Below, piece by piece: positions 48,617 through 57,300 of a stretch of DNA of 64,000 nt. Below the pieces are notes generated by a model, which did not search any database, was not told where the DNA came from, and saw only the letters and a list, made by a program, of their open reading frames with translations. The position numbers were made by a program, and so were the translations under genes. This DNA is from Xenorhabdus bovienii SS-2004 (GTDB lineage: Bacteria > Pseudomonadota > Gammaproteobacteria > Enterobacterales > Enterobacteriaceae): contig NC_013892.1 in NCBI RefSeq assembly GCF_000027225.1, positions 1,054,001 through 1,118,000 of the forward strand. Reading direction: 5' to 3'. How positions within the stretch are numbered: position 1 is the first letter of the stretch; every line of letters begins with the position of its first letter.

Positions 48617-49964
48617 GGCCATCTTACGCAAAGGGATTAAAAACCTGCGTACTCCTTCGCCCCATTATGATTTTTTACCCACACATCTGGCCTTGTCACA
48701 ACGTCCTCCTTCCCCGTTCGCCCGTTATACGGCGATCACCTTGAGTATCGGGGTACTGGTGGTACTGCTATGGGCGTATCTGGGAAAATTGGATGTACAG
48801 GCAACCGCCACCGGGCGTCTGATCGCTTCCGGCCGTTCCCAAGTCATTCAGGCTTATGAACAAAGCCGTCTGCTCTCTATTCATATTCAAAATGGGCAGC
48901 ACATTGAAAAAAATGCCCCTCTGCTTATGCTGAATACGCTCGGCGTTAATCAGGACGTTACACGACTACTTGAACAACGTGAATATCTGATCGAAGAGAA
49001 AATCCGCTATCAGGCACTGCTCGGGAAGCATGATCCCGAATCACTGCCTCTCTTTCAGCAGCAGACTCTCTCCCAACAGGAAAAAATCCAGACGCATTAC
49101 GAGCATGAAAAACATGAATTCGATGCCATTATCACCAATCTTTACGCTGAAATGAACGTCAATCTCTCTTCTCAAAAAGCCAAAAACGGGGATATTCAGG
49201 CTCTGACCAACCTGCGTCAAAATATCAATCAGCGCTTGCAGGCACGAAAAATATTGAGCCAAAAGCAGGTGATTAGCCGAGTGGAGTATCTGGAGCAGGA
49301 AAAAGAATTGCTGGAAACAGAACGGGTGATCACGCAACAAAAAGCAGAACTAGGCATCTTGATGACCCAATACAAGAGTCTGGAAGAGCGGTTAAAGGGG
49401 ATCAACATGCAAAAAGAGCGGGAATGGTTTGAGAAAAAAAAGCAGGCAGAGATGCAACTGGGCGTGCTGAAACAAGAGCTTTCCAAAATGCAGGAGCGAG
49501 AAGCCCTTGAGATCGTGCGTTCCCCTGTGGCGGGTACGGTTCAGCAATTGAGCGTCCATACCCTCGGCGCGGTTTTACAGCCTGCACAGAATTTGATGGT
49601 GATTGTACCGGATGACCATGTGCAACTCGCGGAAATCCAGATCCTGAATAAAGATGTCGGGTTTGTCCGCCCCGGCCAGCATGTGACGGTTAAGGTAGAT
49701 GCCTTCCCTTATACCCGCTATGGCACCATCGAAGGCGAACTGCTCAGTATTTCACGTGACTCCACGACGGATGGGCGTCTGGGTCTGGTTTTTCCAGCGC
49801 AAATCAGCCTCAGACAAAACAATATCATCGTTGATGGTAAGCCTGTCGAAATTACCGCCGGGATGTCCATCACCGCAGAAATCAAAACCGATCAACGACG
49901 GGTGATTGATTACCTGCTCAGTCCGATTCAGGAATATCAGTCTGAAGCGTTGAGGGAAAAATAA
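48609..49964 (+). CDS. rtxD: Type I secretion membrane fusion protein RtxD (HlyD family)
   Basis: This 451-residue periplasmic adaptor bridges the RtxB/RtxE exporter and the TolC-type outer membrane channel. It has a short cytoplasmic N-terminus, one membrane helix (about residues 40-60, ITLSIGVLVVLLWAYLG), a lipoyl half-motif, a long coiled-coil hairpin (about 115-300), the second half (SPVAGTVQQL) and a beta-barrel C-terminal domain. AACAGGAGGTGA upstream is a good ribosome site. It overlaps rtxB and is followed 2 bp later by rtxE. Confidence 0.95.
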   Translation: MFKAILRKGIKNLRTPSPHYDFLPTHLALSQRPPSPFARYTAITLSIGVLVVLLWAYLGKLDVQATATGRLIASGRSQVIQAYEQSRLLSIHIQNGQHIEKNAPLLMLNTLGVNQDVTRLLEQREYLIEEKIRYQALLGKHDPESLPLFQQQTLSQQEKIQTHYEHEKHEFDAIITNLYAEMNVNLSSQKAKNGDIQALTNLRQNINQRLQARKILSQKQVISRVEYLEQEKELLETERVITQQKAELGILMTQYKSLEERLKGINMQKEREWFEKKKQAEMQLGVLKQELSKMQEREALEIVRSPVAGTVQQLSVHTLGAVLQPAQNLMVIVPDDHVQLAEIQILNKDVGFVRPGQHVTVKVDAFPYTRYGTIEGELLSISRDSTTDGRLGLVFPAQISLRQNNIIVDGKPVEITAGMSITAEIKTDQRRVIDYLLSPIQEYQSEALREK

Positions 49965-49966
49965 TC

Positions 49967-52129
49967 ATGGTTGACGCATTTTCCTTTACGAGTGATACAG
50001 ACACGGAAGATCACACCAATAATCACGCACTGGATTGTGTCGCCTATCTGGGAACACAATTTCATAAGGTTGCCTCCGTCAGACAATTGCATCATGCGCT
50101 GGGTCTGGATTCCCTGACGCTGACAGACTGGCAGCTACGCGAAGCTATCGATGCCGTAGGCCTGCACAGCAAATTTGATCGTCTGACAGCCGATACCGCA
50201 GCCACGTTGCCTTTACCGGCACTGATTGAATTGGGTCAATGCTGGTGGGTGCTGCTCGAAGTCAGCCCAGATCAGTTTACCGTGCTCAATCCCATCACGG
50301 AAAAACAAGAAATACGCCCATTGCACGGCACACAGGCGACACCTGACGAAGCTAAACACAGTGAGTATAAAATCCTGCTGGTGGCAGATAAATCGCTGAC
50401 CAAACAGCAAGTCAAATTCGGCTTGAGCTGGTTTTATCCTTCGATTTTCAGGCAGAAAAATCAGTTGCGGGATATTTTCCTGTTCGCCATTGTGCTGCAA
50501 CTTTTTGCGCTGGCATCTCCTTTGCTGTTTGAAAATGTCATCGACAAAGTACTGGTCGGACGCAGCTTATCCAGCCTGCATGTTCTTGGTCTGGCGATGC
50601 TGGCGCTGGCCGTGGCAGAACCCCTGTACGGTTTTCTGCGCAATACCGTGTTCGGACATATGGCAAGCCAGATCAACGCGGAACTCTCCGGCAGGCTTTA
50701 TCGCCATCTGGTGGGATTACCCCTGCCCTATTTCAAGCAACGCCAAACCGGACAAATTATCGCGCGCGTCAGAGAAATGGCACAAATCCGCCAATTTCTG
50801 ACCGGCTCCACCCTGATGTTGCTACTCGACCTGATCTTCATCATCCTGTTTCTTGGCGTCATGTTCCATTATTCCACTCTATTGACCGGGATCGTAATCA
50901 GTTCGCTGGCACTCTATTTCCTGCTTTGGATCGCTATTGGACCTCTCATCCGACGCAAAGTAGAAACCGAATATGAAGCCGATGCCCATGCCACCAGTTT
51001 CCTGACGGAATCCGTCATGGGCATCGAAACTATCAAGACCACCGCAACAGAAAAACGCTTTCTGCGCCAGTGGCAAAAAGTGTTAAGCCAGCAATTGATC
51101 CGGCGTTTTTCCGCCCAGAAAAGTGGGCTTGCGGCCGGACAGGGGATCGCGTTGATCCAGAAAATCGTAGCGGCATTACTGCTATGGTGGGGGGTCAGAA
51201 GCGTTCTTAACGGCGAATTATCCCCCGGAGAGTTAATTGCCTTCAATATGCTGGCAGGACACGTCACCCAGCCGATCTTACGGCTGGCGCAAGTCTGGCA
51301 GGATTTCCAGCATACTTTGATCGCTTTGCGACGGGTCGGCGATATTCTTGATGAGCCAATGGAGAGTAGCAAACAGGGGCTGGCAGCTTCCCCTGAACTT
51401 GCCGGCCAGATTGAGTTCAGGAATATTCGCTTCCGCTATCACGCAGATACGCCCGAAGTACTGGCAAATCTGTCACTGACCATCAAAGCGGGCGAATTTA
51501 TTGGCATAACGGGGCCATCGGGTTCAGGTAAAAGTACCCTGACCCGGTTGTTACAGCGCCTGTATGTGCCGCAGCATGGTCAGGTTCTGGTCGATGGTAT
51601 GGATTTGGCGATCGCCGATCCCGTATCACTCCGACGTAACATGAGCGTGGTATTGCAGGAAAGCATACTGTTTTCCGGCAGCATTGCGGACAATATCCGT
51701 CTGTGTAAACCCAATGCCAGCGATGAAGAAGTCTACCGGGCGGCGACTTTGGCGGGTGCAACTGACTTCATCAATGAATTTCCGCATAAATTTGCCCATT
51801 CTGTCGGGGAGAAAGGAAGCAATCTTTCCGGTGGGCAACGGCAGCGTATCGCATTGGCAAGAGCCTTGTTGAATGATCCCAAAATCCTGATTCTGGATGA
51901 AGCGACTTCCGCGCTGGATTATGAATCCGAGGCAGCCATTATGAGCAATCTGGACGAGATCCGCCACAACCGGACGGTTATCAGCATTGCCCATCGGCTG
52001 AATACGATCCGCCATGCAGATAAAATTTTTGTTTTAGATCAAGGAACAATCGTCGAATCTGGCTCCCATGATGACCTATTGCAACAAAACGGACTGTATG
52101 CACAACTTTGGCATCAACAAACAGAATGA
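49967..52129 (+). CDS. rtxE: Type I secretion ABC transporter RtxE
   Basis: This is the second ABC exporter of the MARTX system, 720 residues. The N-terminal C39-like domain (about 20-145) is complete but shows no catalytic Cys-His pair that I can recognise, as in HlyB-type exporters. The membrane domain spans about 165-445. The ATPase domain has GPSGSGKST, LSGGQRQR, ILILDEATSALD and IAHRLNTI, so it appears ATP-competent. A second ABC protein next to RtxB is the hallmark of MARTX export loci. A small AT-rich stem-loop lies at 52181-52201 behind it. Confidence 0.95.
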   Translation: MVDAFSFTSDTDTEDHTNNHALDCVAYLGTQFHKVASVRQLHHALGLDSLTLTDWQLREAIDAVGLHSKFDRLTADTAATLPLPALIELGQCWWVLLEVSPDQFTVLNPITEKQEIRPLHGTQATPDEAKHSEYKILLVADKSLTKQQVKFGLSWFYPSIFRQKNQLRDIFLFAIVLQLFALASPLLFENVIDKVLVGRSLSSLHVLGLAMLALAVAEPLYGFLRNTVFGHMASQINAELSGRLYRHLVGLPLPYFKQRQTGQIIARVREMAQIRQFLTGSTLMLLLDLIFIILFLGVMFHYSTLLTGIVISSLALYFLLWIAIGPLIRRKVETEYEADAHATSFLTESVMGIETIKTTATEKRFLRQWQKVLSQQLIRRFSAQKSGLAAGQGIALIQKIVAALLLWWGVRSVLNGELSPGELIAFNMLAGHVTQPILRLAQVWQDFQHTLIALRRVGDILDEPMESSKQGLAASPELAGQIEFRNIRFRYHADTPEVLANLSLTIKAGEFIGITGPSGSGKSTLTRLLQRLYVPQHGQVLVDGMDLAIADPVSLRRNMSVVLQESILFSGSIADNIRLCKPNASDEEVYRAATLAGATDFINEFPHKFAHSVGEKGSNLSGGQRQRIALARALLNDPKILILDEATSALDYESEAAIMSNLDEIRHNRTVISIAHRLNTIRHADKIFVLDQGTIVESGSHDDLLQQNGLYAQLWHQQTE

Positions 52130-52240
52130 CTATCACGATAGAGAATTCATTGAAGACATGAAACTTGTTTCGGCTTAAAATTAATTTCTTAACGAAATTA
52201 ACACAACATAAAAAATGTTCTTAAGGAAGAGAATATAACT

Positions 52241-53230
52241 ATGAAACAATTAGCTATCACAGCTCTGGTATTTTCTCATACCTCGGTGACATCGGTTGCT
52301 ATGCCGATTGAAATACTCACCATCGCCGCCAATGCCATTGGCGGCCCCATTCCCCATGTCCGCATTATCTCGCCAGCAAACCAGGAAATGAGCGGGACAA
52401 ACAGACTGTTGACCGAACCCACCCCGACTTCCCATTCCGATCTCTATCACGGCCAACAACCCGATATTATTCTGGTTGGTTCTCTGGGTTTCCCGGTATG
52501 GCAGCCGCAATACTGCTCACCGGAAATAATAGAGTGGCTCAAAGCGATGGATAAGAAGCACATTCCTATCGTTTCAGTCTGCTCAGGCACATTCATCCTT
52601 GCCAAAGCCGGGTTACTGAAAACCAGCGCAACCATTCACCCTCATTTTTCCCGCGAATTCAAAGATCTATTTCCCCATATTTCCCTGTATACCGACAAAA
52701 AAATCACCCGTGACAATAACCGTTTCTGCATTTCCAGTGCCTATGGATGCAGCAAAAGTATGATGAGTATTGTTGAATTGATTTACGGACAATATGCCAG
52801 AGAACAATGTTCACAATTCTTGTTTGGCGAACATGACCCCAAAGTTTCGTCTGATTCCATCAGTTTTGCCCCTTATCGTCAACATTCAGATTCTCTCATC
52901 CACAAACTGCAAGATTGGATGCACACCTCACCTTCCGAAATTTTATCTGTGGCTGATTTAGCCAATAGAATCCACCTTTGTGAACGACAAATGAAACGGC
53001 GCTTCAAAATCGCCACAGGAAAAACCCCCATCCAGTATATCCAGCAGATACGTTTGTCACAGGCCAAGCACTGGCTGGAAAAGTCCCAGAAAACCATCGA
53101 AGAAATCAGCCATGAAGTGGGTTACGAAGATACCCGTTATTTCAGAGAGTTATTCAAACGCTACAATGGCCTGACGCCGAAAGAGTATCGCCAAAAAAAT
53201 CACCATAGTGGGAATTTTTCTGCGGGCTGA
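52241..53230 (+). CDS. GlxA-like AraC-family regulator with DJ-1/PfpI domain
   Basis: The 329-residue protein has an N-terminal DJ-1/PfpI (glutamine amidotransferase-like) domain (about 5-195), with the nucleophile-elbow-like segment VSVCSGTFILAKAGLL, and a C-terminal AraC DNA-binding domain (about 220-320; ISHEVGYEDTRYFRELFKR). This domain order is that of FtrA/GlxA-type activators. AAGGAAGAG lies upstream. It is 111 bp behind rtxE and just before a phase-switch recombinase, so it might regulate either the export genes or the adhesin; the target and ligand are unknown. Confidence 0.85.
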   Translation: MKQLAITALVFSHTSVTSVAMPIEILTIAANAIGGPIPHVRIISPANQEMSGTNRLLTEPTPTSHSDLYHGQQPDIILVGSLGFPVWQPQYCSPEIIEWLKAMDKKHIPIVSVCSGTFILAKAGLLKTSATIHPHFSREFKDLFPHISLYTDKKITRDNNRFCISSAYGCSKSMMSIVELIYGQYAREQCSQFLFGEHDPKVSSDSISFAPYRQHSDSLIHKLQDWMHTSPSEILSVADLANRIHLCERQMKRRFKIATGKTPIQYIQQIRLSQAKHWLEKSQKTIEEISHEVGYEDTRYFRELFKRYNGLTPKEYRQKNHHSGNFSAG

Positions 53231-53314
53231 CATTGCACTCCGTAAATAATCAGCAACACTGATCAATGTTACATTTAATTATTGTCTGATTAATCACGCT
53301 ATGGGGCAAATGCC

Positions 53315-54019
53315 ATGTTAAAACGTAAGTACCTGACGCAATCTGAAATTGAAATGTTGCTGACTGAATCAGGCAAACATGCTCATGCGGCACGCAATAT
53401 CTGCATGATGTTTATGGGATTTATTCATGGGTTTCGGGTGTCTGAACTCCTCAGTCTAAAGCTGTCAGATGTGGATTTGGACAGCCGCAGCCTGCGCGTA
53501 CAGCGCCTGAAAAATGGCTTTTCCACCATTCATCCAATGGTCTCCCGTGAGATTCAACTGCTACGTCAGTGGCTAAAGGGACGCCCGAATTATTTGCCAG
53601 GGACACCACAGGCCAACAGCGAAGTCTCAGACTGGTTATTCCTGTCCCGTAGCGGCCAGCGGATGTCACGTCAGCAAGTGTATAAAATCATCCGCCAGAC
53701 CAGTTTAAAGGCAAAATTGTCGATTTGCGCGAATCCGCACATGCTCAGGCACGCCTGCGGTTATGCACTGGCAGACAATGGCGTAGACACCCGGCTGATT
53801 CAGGACTATTTAGGGCACAGAAACATCCGTCATACCGTGCGCTACACCGCGAGTAATGCGGGTCGCTTCGAGACGGTATGGGACGGGAAAGGAAAACGAA
53901 AACAGTTGACAATTAGTACCAAACTGTCAACTCACTTAAACAGGCTTATTTTAACCGTAGTTAATTTTTTCCTTCCCCGCAAAAATTACGCTAATTTATT
54001 GATAGTAAACCCTAAATAA
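53315..54019 (+). CDS. FimB/FimE-type tyrosine recombinase
   Basis: This is a site-specific recombinase of the phase-switch group, 234 residues in the present orientation. The catalytic set is complete: Arg41, His142, Arg145, His168 and nucleophile Tyr177. Fim recombinases are about 200 residues long; the extra C-terminal tail is encoded by the left inverted repeat (residues about 197-206) and by the invertible segment (207-234). If the segment inverts, codons 207 onward are replaced by KGFLSENEEVAEKQTR and a stop, giving 222 residues. It probably acts on the flanking repeats 53904-53932 and 54194-54222. Confidence 0.9.
   Translation: MLKRKYLTQSEIEMLLTESGKHAHAARNICMMFMGFIHGFRVSELLSLKLSDVDLDSRSLRVQRLKNGFSTIHPMVSREIQLLRQWLKGRPNYLPGTPQANSEVSDWLFLSRSGQRMSRQQVYKIIRQTSLKAKLSICANPHMLRHACGYALADNGVDTRLIQDYLGHRNIRHTVRYTASNAGRFETVWDGKGKRKQLTISTKLSTHLNRLILTVVNFFLPRKNYANLLIVNPK
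53904..53932 (+). repeat. Left inverted repeat of the switch
   Basis: This 29-bp repeat is the exact reverse complement of 54194-54222 and has internal 8-bp arms AGTTGACA/TGTCAACT. It lies within the recombinase reading frame and ends after codon 206. Confidence 0.95.
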
Positions 54020-54174
54020 ATCCCCCTTCTGAGAATACCCCCACCCGCGTTGTTCACGTCTTTTTTTACTGATCTTCCTAGATAATTTTCTAATCCTGTA
54101 CTTTGTTCAAATTCGAAAGACGTATCCTCCAAAATGTTCACTTTAGCGGGTTTGTTTTTCTGCGACTTCCTCAT
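53986..54174 (-). CDS. Possible 62-residue product inside the invertible segment
   Basis: An uninterrupted 62-codon frame fills most of the invertible segment on the strand opposite to the recombinase. The product is basic at both ends with a central acidic stretch and is not recognised. There is no clear ribosome site. In the inverted state it would run in the same direction as the recombinase and overlap its new 3' end, so coupled translation is conceivable. It may be chance. Confidence 0.25.
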   Translation of the reverse strand: MRKSQKNKPAKVNILEDTSFEFEQSTGLENYLGRSVKKDVNNAGGGILRRGIYLGFTINKLA

Positions 54175-54193
54175 TTTCAGATAAAAACCCCTT

Positions 54194-54222
54194 AGTTGAC
54201 AGTTTGGTACTAATTGTCAACT
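54194..54222 (-). repeat. Right inverted repeat of the switch
   Basis: This 29-bp repeat is the exact reverse complement of 53904-53932. The identity stops at both ends of the 29 bp. It contains a TTGACA hexamer reading toward the adhesin, but no -10 follows at proper spacing. Confidence 0.95.
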
Positions 54223-54270
54223 CATTATGGGGATAGCAGCAGCACTCCAGGATGAGTCGAAGCCATCAGC

Positions 54271-54280
54271 GGGTTAACCC
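54271..54280. repeat. Short palindrome in the adhesin leader
   Basis: GGGTTAACCC is a perfect 10-bp palindrome about 43 bp upstream of the adhesin start, outside the invertible segment. It may be a protein site or chance. Confidence 0.3.
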
Positions 54281-54322
54281 CCGTCTGGTGAGGATAATGT
54301 TGATTCTGAAGGTTGATTGAAG

Positions 54323-57300
54323 ATGCTTAAAAAACAACGCAAGCAGTGGACAACACAACAACGGCTCAGGCAGGTCGCTTGGGTGAATATCTTTGCCCAG
54401 GTTGCCTTTCCGGTGGCCGGCGTTTTCACGCCCGCCGTCGCCGCCGACAAAACCCCCGGGCATTCACAGGCGACCCGGCCACAGACATTACAGACTGAAT
54501 CTTACCGACTGGCCGCGGGCGAAAGTATTAAATCCGTCGCCAAGCGTCATGGCCTGACCGTAACGGAATTGAAAAAACTCAACCAGCTTCGTACCTTCCA
54601 CAAGCCCTTTACGGCTCTGGGCGCAGGAGATGAAATTGACGTGCCCAAATCTCCGTCCGGTCATTTACTGGCTGAGAGTCTGACACAAGCCGCCGCCGCC
54701 GAATCGCCGGCAGGTCATACTGAAAATAATACCGAACGCTGGCTGGCCAGTACCGTTTCCCGCGCGGCAGGCATGCTGAAAGGCGGTCATGTGCTGGACA
54801 GTGCCAAAAATCAGTTACGCGGTATGGCAATGAGTGAAGCCAATCAGACCGTGCAAAACTGGCTGCAACACTACGGCACGGTCAAATTACAGGCCAATGT
54901 GGATGACCGCGGGCGCTTAGACGGCAGTCAGTTCGACATGTTGTTACCGCTTTATGACACCGAAAAACAGATGGCCTTTACCCAGTTCGGCCTGCGCCAT
55001 ATTGACAGCCGCACCACCGCCAACTTCGGGCTGGGTCAGCGTCACTTCTTTGATACCGGGATGTTGGGCTATAACGCTTTCCTTGACCACGACATAACCC
55101 GTGACCATACCCGCTTTGGCCTCGGCGCTGAATACGCCCGTGATTTTATGAAATTCGGGGCGAACGGCTATTTCCGTGCCAGCGGCTGGAAAGACGGCAA
55201 GAAACTGAAAGACTACGAAGAACGGCCGGCCAGTGGTTTTGACCTGCGTGCCGAAGGTTATGTGCCTTCCTATCCACAGCTGGGCGGCAAGTTAATTTAT
55301 GAGCAGTACTTTGGTGATGAAGTCGGTTTGCTGAGTGAAGATCGCCGGCAGAAAGATCCGGCCGCCTTTACCCTCGGCGCCAGTTATACCCCGATCCCGC
55401 TGGTGACGCTGGGTCTGGATCGCCGGCAGAGTACCTCCGGCGGCGGTGAAACCCTGTTTAATCTGGGGCTGAATTATGAAATCGGTACACCGTGGTCAAA
55501 ACAGGTTGATCCGGATGCCGTGGCCTTTAAACGCAATCTGCAAGGCGGACGTTATGATTTGGTGGAGCGTAATAATCAGATTGTACTGGAATACCGGAAG
55601 AAAAATCTGATCCGCCTGATGATGGAAAACCGGATTAACGGACGCGGCGGCGCGGTGATCCCGCTGAATGTCAATGTCAGTGCCCAGCATGGCCTGAAAG
55701 AGATTGTCTGGGATACCGCCGGTCTGGTGGCGGGGGGCGGCAAACTCGACAGCGTAAATGCACCGACACGGGCAGAAAATCTGGCAGCGGAGCCGGTTCG
55801 CGGGGGCACCCGTTACCTGCTGACCCTGCCGCCGTTCCATGACAAGGGTAACAACACCTACACCCTGTCCGGCATCGCTTATGACACTCAGGGCAATGCC
55901 TCTGAACGGATGGAAACGCTGATACAGGTGGTTTCTTCTGCCGTCAATCCCGACGGTTCCGGCTTTGAACCCGCTGAGAAATCGATGGTGGCGGACGGCA
56001 AAACCCAAACGGTTATCCGCCTGAAACTGACCGACAAAGACGGCAAGCCTGTCAGCGGCGTGGCGGGTAACCTCAAATTAACCGACGATAAAACGACACT
56101 GACCGGCGACGGTAAAGATCCTGAGCTGGGTACGGAAGTCAGGGAAGTTCCGGAAGGCAGCGGCATCTATGAAATCACCGCGACTGCCGGCACCAGGCAC
56201 GGTAAATGGAAAATCACGCCCACGATCGATGGTCATGAGCTGACACCGACTGTTATTGACTTTGGCTCTTCATTGGCGGAGATGATAGATACCGATCGCA
56301 CCGAGTTTAAGCCGGAAAATGGCAACCTGAATCAGGAAGGCGACAGTACAGACCTCGTCCTGAACCTGAAAGACAAGGACGGCAACCCGATCACGGGAGC
56401 GGCGGATAAAATCACCCTGACCGATGATAAAAATGAACTGTACGGCCAGAACCCCACGCCCTCACTGGGCGCGGTAAGAGAAGATCCGCCGGGCAGCGGT
56501 ATTTATAAGGCCAAGGTGACGGCAGGTCAGAAAAAAGGGACATGGAAAATCACCCCGGCGGTGGAAGGCAAAACGCTGAAACCGGCCGTCATTGCCTTCG
56601 GGCAATCACTGGCCGATGTGCTGGATACCCAGAGCTCCACCGTTGAGCCGGCGGATGGCAGTAGCCCGCTGCCCGCGGATGGCGTTTCCACCAAAACCCT
56701 ACGGGTGGTGCTGAAAGATAAACAGGGCAAACCCGTCACGGGGGCAAAAGACAGCATCAGGGTCAATGCCGCCGGTCAATTATCGGGAGAAGGCCAAGAT
56801 CCACAAATCGGCGATGTTAAAGAAGTGTCGGACGGGGTGTATGAAATCGTCGTCACCGCCGGCCAGAAAACCGGCCACTGGACGCTGACCACCACCGTGG
56901 ATGGCACGGAGATGAAGAAGGAGACGGTGATTGAGTTTGATGAAAACAACGCGCCGGCCGTGAACAATCTGCAACTGAATGGCATTTTACATATCAATGA
57001 AACCCTGCATGCCCGCTATCAGTTTAAGGACAACGGCGGTAATACGGCTGACCGTTCGTTCTATGTCTGGGGAGATAAAGGCACTACCGCGAAACAAGTG
57101 ATGGCACTGGCGGATGCCGCCGGGGTGAAAGAACCGGTACTGGCGCAGAAAAACGGCGAAGGCCGGGTAACCGCCGGCGCGGCGGATAATGAAAAAGTGA
57201 AGTATGTTATTGCGCGCAGCGATGCCGGTAAGGTACTGGAAGTGTCCATACTGGCGGCTAACGGGGCGAACCTGCGGGCCAAAGCGCCGGTGACCACGGA

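Larger units (their letters stand above)
53904..54222. promoter_or_regulatory. Putative invertible phase-variation switch (fimS-like)
   Basis: Perfect 29-bp inverted repeats (53904-53932 and 54194-54222) enclose 261 bp; the whole is 319 bp, close to the 314-bp E. coli fimS. Each repeat is itself dyadic (AGTTGACA ... TGTCAACT), as expected for a tyrosine recombinase site. It lies between a FimB-like recombinase and an invasin gene whose start is 100 bp beyond the right repeat. A weak leftward promoter candidate (GTTCAA at 54105-54110 and ATAATT at 54082-54087, 17 bp apart) would face the adhesin only after inversion, which would make the present state OFF. The promoter call is tentative. Confidence 0.82.

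Noticed and set aside
54194..54222. TTGACA within the right inverted repeat as the adhesin -35 box
   Set aside because: No -10-like hexamer follows at 15-19 bp, and the repeat dyad explains the sequence as a recombinase site.
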